38,195 bases of DNA from Candidatus Bathyarchaeota archaeon. GTDB taxonomy: Archaea; Thermoproteota; Bathyarchaeia; Bathyarchaeales; DTEX01. Location of the stretch: contig JAGTQE010000014.1 in the NCBI GenBank assembly GCA_018396635.1, forward strand, positions 1-38,195, written 5' to 3'. How positions within the stretch are numbered: the stretch's first letter is position 1; every line of letters begins with the position of its first letter. The notes below the pieces were generated by a model, which was not told the origin of the DNA, did not search any database, and saw only the letters and a list, made by a program, of their open reading frames with translations. Below are positions 1 to 9,558 of the stretch, piece after piece. Both the position numbers and the translations under genes were made by a program.

Positions 1-1
1 G

Positions 2-133
2 CGTAAGGCAGAGTTCTACGAGAGGGTTGAGGGCAGAAAGCCTGATAGGCTAATAATCGTTACGCCATACGCCGACGAGAACGCCCTGGAAACAGCCAAA
101 CAACTCCAAATAGAAGTTTACACGGGAATTTGA
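2..133 (+). CDS. C-terminal end of a DUF3782-like (PD-(D/E)XK nuclease-fold) protein, partial
   Basis: Only the last 43 codons are present; the gene enters from the left edge and ends with TGA at 131-133. The visible tail contains a segment reading RKPDRLIIVTPYADENALE followed by a stretch ending IEVYT. That pattern, a hydrophobic strand plus a helix and a final strand, resembles the end of archaeal DUF3782 proteins, which carry a restriction-endonuclease-like fold. The catalytic part lies outside the window, so activity cannot be judged. Such proteins are often found in accessory DNA, which fits the integrase remnant next door. The family call rests on recall of one C-terminal motif and is tentative. 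Confidence 0.55.
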   Translation, partial: RKAEFYERVEGRKPDRLIIVTPYADENALETAKQLQIEVYTGI

Positions 134-184
134 AAGGCTATAGGTGTGTTGTCTATAGGAGAAGATGTTATAGAAAGGCGGGAG

Positions 185-409
185 TTATTTCCGAGTAGGG
201 ATTATATTGGAAGGCAGGGTTCTTGTTTCTGGACTCTTGTGGCGCTTTGTCTCCTCCCTCCAAGACTTATTACCGTTAATCTTCGCCACCACGCGCTCAA
301 CATCTCCGCGCGTTGCCTCCCTAACATCAAAGTCTATTAAGTGTAGCACGGCGATAATCCGCCTATAACGCTCAACCCTTCTAGCGAAGTCGTAGATCTC
401 CTCCCTCAA
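185..409 (-). pseudogene. Truncated tyrosine integrase, N-terminal (SAM-like) domain remnant
   Basis: The minus-strand frame contains a helical segment with a stretch reading DFDVREATRGDVERVVAKI and then a NGNKSWREETKRHK tail. This is the shape of the core-DNA-binding N-terminal domain of archaeal tyrosine recombinases (a helix with EATxxDVExxVAxI, then NxxWxxxTKxxyK). Similarity stops after KRHK; the rest of the frame is unrelated and no catalytic domain (R..HxxR..Y) follows. The first start-like codon is TTG at 409, but the frame stays open upstream toward the tRNA gene. It sits 65 nt downstream of tRNA-Ala on the same strand, the usual place for an integrase or its remnant after site-specific insertion. 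It is read here as a decayed fragment, not a functional gene. Confidence 0.5.
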
Positions 410-473
410 TCCAAGCCCTGAAAAAGAAGAGTCTGCAGAACTTAAAAAGCGAGGGAATGTGAACCCAAAAGAT

Positions 474-551
474 TGGTGGACGGGGAGGGATTTGAACCCT
501 CGACCTCGGCGATGCCAACGCCGCGATCATACCAGGCTGATCTACCCGCCC
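474..551 (-). tRNA. tRNA-Ala (anticodon GGC), CCA encoded
   Basis: Read on the minus strand the segment folds into a full cloverleaf. The acceptor stem GGGCGGG/CCCGTCC contains the G3:U70 wobble that marks alanine tRNAs. The D arm is GATC...GATC. The anticodon stem CGGCG/CGCCG encloses loop TTGGCAT with anticodon GGC. A five-base variable region is followed by T stem GAGGG/CCCTC with loop TTCAAAT. The discriminator is A and CCA is encoded (474-476). The body is 75 nt without CCA and has no intron. An A/T-rich element (about 571-600) upstream could hold its TATA box. The 3' end faces the integrase remnant. Confidence 0.97.
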
Positions 552-805
552 ACTTTTGCCAACATCTACTATTATTTTTCTACTTTCTATATCTTTAAGT
601 GTTGCTTTTAAGGATTTTGTTAGCGGAGCTTAAAATAGCCTTCAGTAATGTAGTTGTTCTCAAGTATTTTAGGAAGCTGGAAATTATTTGAAGTATTTGT
701 TGCTCACAGCCTTTTATTCTATTGGAAAAGCGTTGCTTTAGTCTCCTCTTTTAGCATTATTTTTAAGGGATTTAGCGTATATTTTTCCTCGGAGGATGGG
801 TAGAG

Positions 806-1714
806 TTGGGCTTAAAAAGAGTTGGCTTTATTGGTTTGGGTATCATGGGTAGGCCGATGGCAATTAATCTTCTTAAGGCTGGTTACCCGCTAACTGTCTG
901 GAACAGGACAAGATCTAAAATGGAGGAGCTCATCGCCCTAGGCGCTTATGGCGCGAATTCTCCAAAGGAGGTTGCCGAAAGATCCGATGTTGTCATAACT
1001 ATGGTTACAGACTCGCCTGATGTTGAGGAGGTTATACTTGGACCTGATGGTGTAATTCATGGCGCTAGACCGGGCCTAATAGTTATAGACATGAGTACAA
1101 TATCGCCTGCCGTAACGCGTAGGATAGCCAGCGAGCTCGCTAAGAAGGGTGTCAAGATGCTTGACGCCCCTGTGAGTGGCGGTGAGAAGGGGGCTAAGGA
1201 GGCAACCCTCTCTATAATGGTTGGAGGGCCGAGGGATGCTTTCGAGGAGTGCCTGCCAATATTTGAAGCCCTCGGCAAAAAGATAGTCTATATGGGTCCA
1301 AGCGGCAGCGGGCAGACAGCTAAACTATGTAATCAAGTAATATGCGCATTAAACATTCAAGCTGTCTGTGAGGGGCTTATGCTCGGAGCGAAGGCGGGGT
1401 TAGATCTAAAGAAGCTTCTTGAGGCTGTTTCAGCTGGGGCTGCCAGCTCATGGATGCTTGTGAACCTAGGGCCTAAGATGATTGAGCGGGACTTCAAGCC
1501 TGGATTTAAAATAAGGCATCAGCAAAAGGATTTACGCCTAGCCCTAGAGCTGGCAGCCGAATTAAAGATGCCTCTACCTGGAACAGCCTTAGTCCATCAG
1601 CTTCTAAGGATAGTTGAGGCCGAGGGATTGGGCGAGGAGGGAACGCAGGCGGCGATAATTGCTATGGAGAAGATTTCAGGGACAAAGATAGTTGGGGAGA
1701 GAGAAGGCTGCTAA
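806..1714 (+). CDS. 3-hydroxyisobutyrate / tartronate-semialdehyde reductase family dehydrogenase
   Basis: A 302-residue beta-hydroxyacid dehydrogenase, the normal family length. The N-terminal Rossmann domain carries GLGIMG (residues 10-15). The substrate-binding signature DAPVSGGEKGA lies near residue 120. The catalytic lysine is in the GQTAKLCNQ segment near 170, and KDLRLA near 240 belongs to the helical C-terminal domain. Family members reduce or oxidise short beta-hydroxyacids with NAD(P); which substrate is used here cannot be told. The start is TTG at 806: GGAGG at 791-795 is well placed, while ATG at 796 is in another frame and gives no homologous protein. An A/T-rich TATA-like element (about 757-766) precedes it. 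The oxidoreductase pair follows about 100 nt downstream. Confidence 0.88.
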   Translation: MGLKRVGFIGLGIMGRPMAINLLKAGYPLTVWNRTRSKMEELIALGAYGANSPKEVAERSDVVITMVTDSPDVEEVILGPDGVIHGARPGLIVIDMSTISPAVTRRIASELAKKGVKMLDAPVSGGEKGAKEATLSIMVGGPRDAFEECLPIFEALGKKIVYMGPSGSGQTAKLCNQVICALNIQAVCEGLMLGAKAGLDLKKLLEAVSAGAASSWMLVNLGPKMIERDFKPGFKIRHQQKDLRLALELAAELKMPLPGTALVHQLLRIVEAEGLGEEGTQAAIIAMEKISGTKIVGEREGC

Positions 1715-1817
1715 ATCGGGGCCCCTAAACCTCTAAAAACAGAAAAATAAAAATCCATTTTTATTCTTTTAACTTAGCTAAGTGTCTATATAGGCTCCTA
1801 TGATTAGGAGTGGAAGG

Positions 1818-4063
<2,246 letters not shown>

Positions 4064-4080
4064 GGGTAACGTATACTAGA

Positions 4081-4758
4081 TTAGACTCTTAAAATCACCT
4101 CATTAACATACTTCCTCATTATCTCAGAGAAAATCTTTATTGTTTCAATTGGGTATGGTTGAAGCGCCCTAAACTTCTCATCGAACGCATTTTCCGGAAC
4201 GAATTGCTGGAAGGCGAAGCGTCTAGCTCCCTTCACGAGCTCACCAATCTTCAATATATCTTCCTCCTCAACTATGCCGGGGACGACGGTATTTCTAAAC
4301 TCGTAATCAACATTGCTTTTCTTGAGAATATCTATTGTTCTCAGGAGGCTGCTTACGTCCCTGGCTCCAAGCATACAATATTTCTCCGGCGAGGTCTTAA
4401 CATCTACAGCAACATAGTCTACATAGTTTAGGCATTGCTCCAGTAAGTCTGGGAAGAAGCCGTTTGTATCAAGCTTAACAGAGAAGCCCTTCTCTTTAAG
4501 CCTTCTGATAAATGATGGTGCGTCACTATGGATTAGTGGCTCTCCACCAGTTATGACGACGGCATCGATATACTTCTTTCTCGACTCCAATATTGATAGG
4601 GCCTCATCCTCAGATAAAAATGGTCCCTGGGGGTCGACAATAATCCTCCAGTTTTGGCAGTATGGGCAGCGTAGGTTACAGCCTGGCGTAAAAAGAATAC
4701 TGGATATCTTCCCTGGAAAGTCTATTAGGCTAGTCTTCTGGATCCCGCTAAACTTCAT
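4081..4758 (-). CDS. nrdG: Anaerobic ribonucleotide reductase activating protein (radical SAM)
   Basis: A 225-residue radical-SAM activase. The cluster motif CNLRCPYC (CxxxCxxC) is near residue 28. It is followed by VVITGGEPL, the SAM-binding GGE motif, and by LDTNGFFP and VAVDVKTSP strands of the partial TIM barrel. The length and the ending agree with the archaeal NrdG-type activases. It generates the glycyl radical on the class III reductase encoded just upstream; the gap between them is 32 nt, so the two form an nrdD-nrdG operon. The gene converges on the oxidoreductase operon, whose stop is only 17 nt away. General pyruvate-formate-lyase activases look similar; the partner gene decides the name. 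Confidence 0.92.
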   Translation of the reverse strand: MKFSGIQKTSLIDFPGKISSILFTPGCNLRCPYCQNWRIIVDPQGPFLSEDEALSILESRKKYIDAVVITGGEPLIHSDAPSFIRRLKEKGFSVKLDTNGFFPDLLEQCLNYVDYVAVDVKTSPEKYCMLGARDVSSLLRTIDILKKSNVDYEFRNTVVPGIVEEEDILKIGELVKGARRFAFQQFVPENAFDEKFRALQPYPIETIKIFSEIMRKYVNEVILRV

Positions 4759-4790
4759 GTCTCAATCTTCCCAAAAGTATCACTTGAATT

Positions 4791-6914
4791 TTATGCCAAG
4801 ATTCCTGGAGCTGCCATGAGAATGGCTTTATCAAACGTGCGCCTAATCTTGAATTCTGACTGCTTCCCATCGTTCCATTGATCTACTGGCCTAAAGTAGC
4901 CTACAACCCTCGAGTAAACCTCGCATTTTGCGTTACACTTAGGGCAGGTTTTGTGCTCTCCGCTTATATATCCATGTGTTGGGCATATGCTGAACGTTGG
5001 TGTTAGAGTGAAGTAGGGTATTCGGTAACTGTGGGATATCTTTTTAACGAGGGCTGCTGCGGCAGTCCATGAGTAAATCCTCTCTCCAAGGAAGACGTGG
5101 AAGACTGTTCCGCCAGTATATAGTGGCTGAAGTTTATCTTGGTGTTCAAGGGCTTCAAAGAGATCCCCAGTATAATCGACTGGCAGATGGGTTGAGTTCG
5201 TGTAGAATGGCTCGGCGCCTTTAGAAAGATACTTCTCGTTGGCAACTATTATGTCCGGATACTTCCTCTTATCTATTCGGGCCAGCCTATAAGATGCCCC
5301 CTCAGCGGGAGTTGCTTCAAGATTATAGAGGTTGCCGGTCTCCTCCTGATATTCTAGGAGCCTCTCTCGCATGAATAGCAGGGTTTTAATAGCGAAATCT
5401 AATCCCTCTTTAGTCTCGATTCCGAAGCCAAACATGTTTAGTAATGCTTCATTCATCCCTACTATGCCTATCGTTGAGAAGTGGTTCTTCCAATATTTGC
5501 CATAAGTCTCCTTAACATATCGCAGGTAGTATTTAGAGTAGGGGTACAGCCCCTTCTCAGTAAACCTCTCCAAAACCTTGCGCTTTATCTCCAAGCTATC
5601 TTTGGCTAGATCCATGAGTTCGCCAAGCCTCTCGAAGAACCTATCCTCATCCTTTGTCAGATACCCTATCCTCGGCAGATTTATTGTCACAACCCCGATT
5701 GAACCTGTAAGCGGGTTAGCGCCGAAGAAGCCTCCGCCACGCTTACGCAGCTCTCTATTATCTATTCTTAAGCGGCAGCACATTGAGCGGACGTCCTCCG
5801 GCCTCATGTCACTATTTACGAAGTTTGAGAAGTATGGCACGCCATACTTGGCTGTCAGCTCAAAGATCTTCTGTGAGACTGGAGAGTCCCAATCAAAATC
5901 CTTGGTTATATTATAGGTTGGGATTGGAAAAGTAAATATTCTTCCCTTAGCGTCACCCTCAGTCATAACCTCAGCGAAAGCCATATTTAACATATCCACT
6001 TCATCCTGCATCTCACCATAAGTATCATCGGTCACCCTGCCACCATAAACAACCGGCTCATCCATCATGAACGTGGGAACCTTCAGGTCGAGCGTTATGT
6101 TAGTGAATGGTGTCTGGAAGCCGACCCTAGTCGGAACATTAATGTTAAACACGAATTCTTGTAGAGCTTGCTTAACCTCCCTATAGTCTAAGCCGTCATA
6201 GCGTATAAAGGGAGCTAAAAATGTGTCAAAATTGCTAAATGCTTGTGCACCTGCAGCCTCACCCTGCAATGTATAGAAGAAGTTTACTACCTGGCCTAGA
6301 GCAGTTCTGAAGTGTCTCGCCGGCTTACTTTCAATCTTCCCGTAGACGCCGCCAAACCCTGATAGCAGAAGTTCTCTTAAGTCCCATCCAACACAATATG
6401 GGCCTAGAACCCCTAAGTCGTGGATGTGTATGTCGCCTGAATGGTGAGCTTCAGCGATGTTCGGTGGATATATTCTATTAGTCCAGTAGCGTTCAATGAC
6501 CTTAGTCGTTAAATAATTATTCAAGCCCTGCAGCGAGAAGCTCATGTTCGAGTTCTCGCGGACATACCAGTCCTCTAAATTGAGGTACTGCTCAACTAGA
6601 TCCGTGGAGCTTAATATCTCGGCCAGTTCCCTTAAATCCTGATGCTGCTTCCGATATAAGATATAAGCCTTAGCCATCTTGACATGACCATTCTCAATGA
6701 GAACCTTCTCCACAATATCCTGAATCTCCTCAACAGTCGGTACGCCATCATCGCCGAAACGCTTTCTAAGCTCCTCGACAACTTTATCACTTAGGCGCTC
6801 AGCTAGGCTCCTATCTTTCTCGCCAACAGCCTTACTTGCCTTCCATATGGCGTTAGTTATACGTTCTTGGTCGAACGGTTCTAGCTTGCCATCCCTCTTC
6901 CTAACATACTTCAA
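4791..6914 (-). CDS. nrdD: Anaerobic (class III) ribonucleoside-triphosphate reductase
   Basis: A 707-residue protein with an N-terminal ATP-cone (residues 1-90, beginning KYVRKRDGKLEPFD), the regulatory nucleotide site. A ten-stranded glycyl-radical barrel follows. The C-terminal zinc site uses CPTHG, CPKC and a further Cys within about 20 residues. The glycyl radical loop reads VVGYFRPVDQWNDGKQSEF, with the radical Gly near residue 683. It makes deoxyribonucleotides without oxygen and is inactivated by air. The start is TTG at 6914, supported by GAGGTG about nine nt upstream and by the ATP-cone beginning there. No other ribonucleotide reductase is visible in the window. The upstream 240 bases are very A/T-rich and should hold its promoter. 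Confidence 0.96.
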   Translation of the reverse strand: MKYVRKRDGKLEPFDQERITNAIWKASKAVGEKDRSLAERLSDKVVEELRKRFGDDGVPTVEEIQDIVEKVLIENGHVKMAKAYILYRKQHQDLRELAEILSSTDLVEQYLNLEDWYVRENSNMSFSLQGLNNYLTTKVIERYWTNRIYPPNIAEAHHSGDIHIHDLGVLGPYCVGWDLRELLLSGFGGVYGKIESKPARHFRTALGQVVNFFYTLQGEAAGAQAFSNFDTFLAPFIRYDGLDYREVKQALQEFVFNINVPTRVGFQTPFTNITLDLKVPTFMMDEPVVYGGRVTDDTYGEMQDEVDMLNMAFAEVMTEGDAKGRIFTFPIPTYNITKDFDWDSPVSQKIFELTAKYGVPYFSNFVNSDMRPEDVRSMCCRLRIDNRELRKRGGGFFGANPLTGSIGVVTINLPRIGYLTKDEDRFFERLGELMDLAKDSLEIKRKVLERFTEKGLYPYSKYYLRYVKETYGKYWKNHFSTIGIVGMNEALLNMFGFGIETKEGLDFAIKTLLFMRERLLEYQEETGNLYNLEATPAEGASYRLARIDKRKYPDIIVANEKYLSKGAEPFYTNSTHLPVDYTGDLFEALEHQDKLQPLYTGGTVFHVFLGERIYSWTAAAALVKKISHSYRIPYFTLTPTFSICPTHGYISGEHKTCPKCNAKCEVYSRVVGYFRPVDQWNDGKQSEFKIRRTFDKAILMAAPGILA

Positions 6915-7162
6915 GACTCAAGCACCTCTTAACAAGGTGAGATCGTGAAGGCACGTAGTGAAATTTCGGGGTGAAGATTACTAAAAGAAAATAGGGCGTA
7001 TAGAAACTTAAATTTATTTATCAAAAAAATTAGATAAGAAAACAAGTTAAAAAATTCTATAGAAATCCAATTTTTATGGAAAAAGTACTGCCAAAAATAA
7101 GATACTTCGACTAAGCATTTTATTGATCAGATGCGTAAAATTTCTAGTGGAGATGATGGAGA

Positions 7163-7459
7163 TTGAAGAAGATTTTATTGGATGAAATGTACTCTGGGTT
7201 AAAGGAGTACTTCGAGCTTTTTGGGTGGGAAGCCATAACTGTAAGTGAGGTGGGACTTCAAGGGGCTAAAGATAGGGACATAGTTTTGTATGCTAAGAAG
7301 AACGATTTTATACTTGTAACTCAAGACCAGAGAATGGCGGATATGGCTGAGATAATTCAGGCTAAGTACGTTCTAGTGTCGAGTGGACTTATAGCTAAGA
7401 TAGTGGATGAAAAGATAAGGGAGAAATACCCCGAGACAAGAGATTTTTCTGGAAAATAA
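7163..7459 (+). CDS. Small PIN-like (DUF5615/Mut7-C type) protein
   Basis: A 98-residue protein beginning KKILLDEMYSGL and containing the pattern GLQGAKDRDIVLYAKKNDF, then ILVTQDQRMADMA. The spaced acidic residues (D7, E8; D near 38-40; D near 55) follow the PIN-like RNase fold of DUF5615. Many such proteins are toxins, but no antitoxin-sized gene precedes it: the 240 upstream bases are A/T-rich and empty of a credible frame. The start is TTG at 7163; GTGGAG at 7147-7152 is the best-placed ribosome site. An ATG at 7153 opens only a ten-codon frame in another phase. A TATA-like stretch lies at about 7115-7123. Confidence 0.7.
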   Translation: MKKILLDEMYSGLKEYFELFGWEAITVSEVGLQGAKDRDIVLYAKKNDFILVTQDQRMADMAEIIQAKYVLVSSGLIAKIVDEKIREKYPETRDFSGK

Positions 7460-7533
7460 AGCTAGATTTATATCGGCTTCTATCAAAAATTTAGAGGGTA
7501 AAGTTTTTATTCAACCAAAATTTTAATTCTCTA

Positions 7534-7614
7534 CGGAGGGGGAAGCTCGAGCGGAACATGTGTTAGTGTGGTGTGTTGTGTGGTTTGTTGTTCCCAGACG
7601 AGCTTCCCCCTCCG
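7534..7614. ncRNA. Perfect 16-bp stem with GU-rich apical region: candidate structured RNA or bidirectional terminator
   Basis: The left arm 7534-7549 (CGGAGGGGGAAGCTCG) and right arm 7599-7614 are exact reverse complements. After a 3x4 internal loop, a second helix GGAAC (7553-7557)/GTTCC (7590-7594) closes a 32-base loop that is almost free of C on the plus strand and made of GT runs (GTGTGGTGTGTTGTGTGG). It lies between the convergent ends of the PIN-like gene and uppP. A simple terminator would not need so long a stem or a repetitive loop, and there is no U-run right after the right arm. No homology is recognised. RNA status is inferred from structure alone. Confidence 0.4.
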
Positions 7615-7641
7615 CCTAAATCATATCACAGCTGAACTATT

Positions 7642-8430
7642 TTATCCCAACATTATATCGACTAGAATTAGAAGCAAACCTAATGGGAGTAGGTATAGTG
7701 AAAATAGATGGAATTTTTGGAGAAACCTATAGAGAAATTTTAGGGAGAAATATCCTACGACGCCCGCCGTAAGGCAGCTGGCAAATATGTTAGTTAATTC
7801 AAGGCTGCCGTCAATAGGGAGATCGGCTTGAAACAAAATCATTAATATTATTGCTCCAAGTATCGCTGGGATCGATAATAGGAATGAGAATTTAAATGCC
7901 ACTTCTCGCTTTATGCCAAGCATAAGTGCCACAGATATAGTTAGGCCGCTTCTCGATAAACCTGGGATTATTGATAAACCCTGCATTACGCCAATTATTG
8001 CAGCCGACCTATAATCCACATACTCCTTGATACACTTCCCCCTTTTTGAAGCATAAATTAATAAGCCGGAAAATAGGAAGGCTGCTCCGAGCGGCGCAAT
8101 TCTATAGAAAATATCGTTGATAAGAATTGTTGTGAGTAGGCCTACAGTAGCTGATGAGGCCAGACCAGTTAAGAGTCTCGGTATTAGGGCACCCTCCTCA
8201 GACTTAAAGTTGAGCCTAATTAAAGCCACCAAAATTTTGTAAACCTCGGCTCTGAAGTAGAGAAGGGTAATTATTAGTGTAGCCATGTGGAGCATTATTT
8301 CGAAGAAAGGTAGAGGTTTAAGTCCAAAAAGAATCTCGAGTACTCTTAAATGCCCACTACTTGAGATCGGTAGCCACTCTGTTAAACCTTGAATTAAGCC
8401 AAGCATAAGGATCTCAAGTCTTATCTCCAT
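7642..8430 (-). CDS. uppP: Undecaprenyl-diphosphatase family protein (UppP/BacA)
   Basis: A 262-residue polytopic membrane protein. The N-terminal motif QGLTEWLPISSSGHL contains the QxxxE and serine-rich active-site elements (Q14, E18). The second signature PGLSRSG is near residue 158. About eight hydrophobic segments span the chain. The family removes a phosphate from C55-type polyprenyl diphosphates; in archaea the likely substrate is a dolichyl or similar lipid diphosphate used in glycosylation and surface-layer glycan assembly (established for the family; archaeal substrate inferred). The start is ATG at 8430. It diverges from the iron operon and ends 28 nt from the hairpin at 7534-7614. 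Confidence 0.93.
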   Translation of the reverse strand: MEIRLEILMLGLIQGLTEWLPISSSGHLRVLEILFGLKPLPFFEIMLHMATLIITLLYFRAEVYKILVALIRLNFKSEEGALIPRLLTGLASSATVGLLTTILINDIFYRIAPLGAAFLFSGLLIYASKRGKCIKEYVDYRSAAIIGVMQGLSIIPGLSRSGLTISVALMLGIKREVAFKFSFLLSIPAILGAIILMILFQADLPIDGSLELTNIFASCLTAGVVGYFSLKFLYRFLQKFHLFSLYLLPLGLLLILVDIMLG

Positions 8431-8560
8431 GATCTACTCACGCAGCCCTCACTACAATTAATTCTTTACCTTTCGCTCTATTTATGAAGAAAACGACCTA
8501 TGAGGCTGAAGACAGACCCATCCTTGAAGAGGCTATTATCTTATTGTTTGATAGTGGGAA

Positions 8561-8572
8561 GGTTAAAATACG
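8561..8572 (+). promoter_or_regulatory. TATA-like box for the dtxR-feoAB operon
   Basis: GGTTAAAATACG lies about 40 nt before ATG 8607, so transcription would begin roughly at 8594 with a very short leader. It supports the downstream start of the regulator gene. The following bases (CGAGTTATCGTAAAT) could be bound by the regulator itself, but no clear DtxR-type palindrome can be defined by eye. Confidence 0.4.
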
Positions 8573-8606
8573 AGTTATCGTAAATTTGTTTTTTGGTGCT
8601 CGTATA

Positions 8607-9299
8607 ATGCCCCTCACAGCAGAGGAAGTCACTCCAGTAATTGAAGAGTATCTTGAGTGCATCTATAGGCTTGAGGAGAAGCATGGTGTCGCTAGGACTG
8701 GGGATATTGTCAGGGTGATGGGCGTAGCCCCAGGCACCGTCACAAATACTATCGAGTGGCTTGAGAGAAATGGGTTTGTTACTCACCAGCCATACCGCGG
8801 CGTTAAGCTGACGAGTAAAGGGAGGAAAATAGCTCTCCGAGTCTTGAGGAAGCATAGGCTTGCGGAGTGCCTGCTTGTAAATATCCTTAGCATAGAGTGG
8901 GAGGAGGCACATGACTTAGCCTGTAAGCTTGAGCATGGCTTAGCAGACGAGGTGATTGGCCCGCTGGAGAGGGCGTTAAAGCATCCTAGGACATGCCCCC
9001 ATGGAAACCCTATTCCGACAGATTTTGGGTTTTCCACCGATGAGGGAGAGGCTGTCCCACTTACGGACCTAGATATTGGCGTCGAGGGCGCAATAGCAAA
9101 GATAGTGGAGGAGCATAGAGATTTACTCAAATATCTGAGCGAAATAGGTCTCCTTCCAGGCGTTGTAGTGAAGGTTTTGCGTAAAAACCCTATAGATGAC
9201 TCTTTAACGCTGATGGTTGGGGAAAATCTTCAAGTTATGAGCTCGAGGATAGCGTCCGTCGTGCACGTCAAAAGGCTGGGTGGTGGCTCTTATGGGTAG
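8607..9299 (+). CDS. DtxR/MntR-family metal-dependent repressor with C-terminal FeoA (SH3-like) domain
   Basis: The chain has a winged helix (residues 6-60: EYLECIYRLEE, GDIVRVMGVAPGTVTNTIEWLE, a YRGVKLT wing) and a metal-binding/dimerisation domain. The latter contains LACKLEH, with the Cys-x2-Glu-His metal ligands, and CPHGNPIP. A FeoA/SH3-like domain follows from about residue 150 (VPLTDLDIG...VHVKRL). With Fe(II) or Mn(II) bound, such repressors block iron or manganese uptake genes. It is the first gene of a feo operon and overlaps the next by 8 nt, so autoregulation by iron is likely. I choose ATG 8607, where homology starts; the frame is open from ATG 8484, but that adds 41 unrelated residues and lies upstream of the apparent TATA box. 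Confidence 0.88.
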   Translation: MPLTAEEVTPVIEEYLECIYRLEEKHGVARTGDIVRVMGVAPGTVTNTIEWLERNGFVTHQPYRGVKLTSKGRKIALRVLRKHRLAECLLVNILSIEWEEAHDLACKLEHGLADEVIGPLERALKHPRTCPHGNPIPTDFGFSTDEGEAVPLTDLDIGVEGAIAKIVEEHRDLLKYLSEIGLLPGVVVKVLRKNPIDDSLTLMVGENLQVMSSRIASVVHVKRLGGGSYG

Positions 9300-9558
9300 A
9301 GTGGTGATTCCTCTAACGGCGCTTAGAGAGGGTGAAACTGCAACAGTGGTCTCTATAGATGGCGGGCCTGGCGTAAGGAGGGGGAGGGGCTTTGAGAGGA
9401 GACTTATTGATATGGGCATAACGCCTGGGGCGAAGATTACTGTTGTGAAGTCGGCTCCACTACACGGCCCGCTAGAGGTTATTGTGAAGGGTTCTAGGCT
9501 TGCGCTTGGTAGAGGTGTGGCTGAGAGGGTATTGGTTGAGGTTGAGAGGGATGGGTGA
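9292..9558 (+). CDS. feoA: FeoA, small SH3-like protein of ferrous iron uptake
   Basis: An 88-residue protein with the pattern IPLTALREGETATVVSI, GGPGVRRGRGFERRLIDMG, ITPGAKITVVK and GPLEVIVKGSRLALGR. This is the classic FeoA fold, in which the ERRLxDMGxxPG turn is conserved. It is a cytoplasmic partner thought to modulate the GTPase-coupled permease FeoB. The start is ATG at 9292, overlapping the end of the regulator gene; it overlaps feoB by 8 nt as well. A GTG at 9280 in the same frame is possible but lies inside the conserved end of the upstream gene. Confidence 0.92.
   Translation: MGRVVIPLTALREGETATVVSIDGGPGVRRGRGFERRLIDMGITPGAKITVVKSAPLHGPLEVIVKGSRLALGRGVAERVLVEVERDG

Noticed and set aside
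7153-7185. Ten-codon frame upstream of the PIN-like gene as antitoxin
   Set aside because: Too short for any antitoxin and overlaps the PIN-like gene in another phase.
7534-7614. H/ACA guide RNA
   Set aside because: There is no clear K-turn, pseudouridylation pocket or ACA at the proper distance from the stem.
8484-8606. 41-residue extension of the DtxR-type regulator
   Set aside because: Homology begins at Met 8607 and a TATA-like box lies inside the extension. It reads protein-like, so a longer form is not fully excluded.
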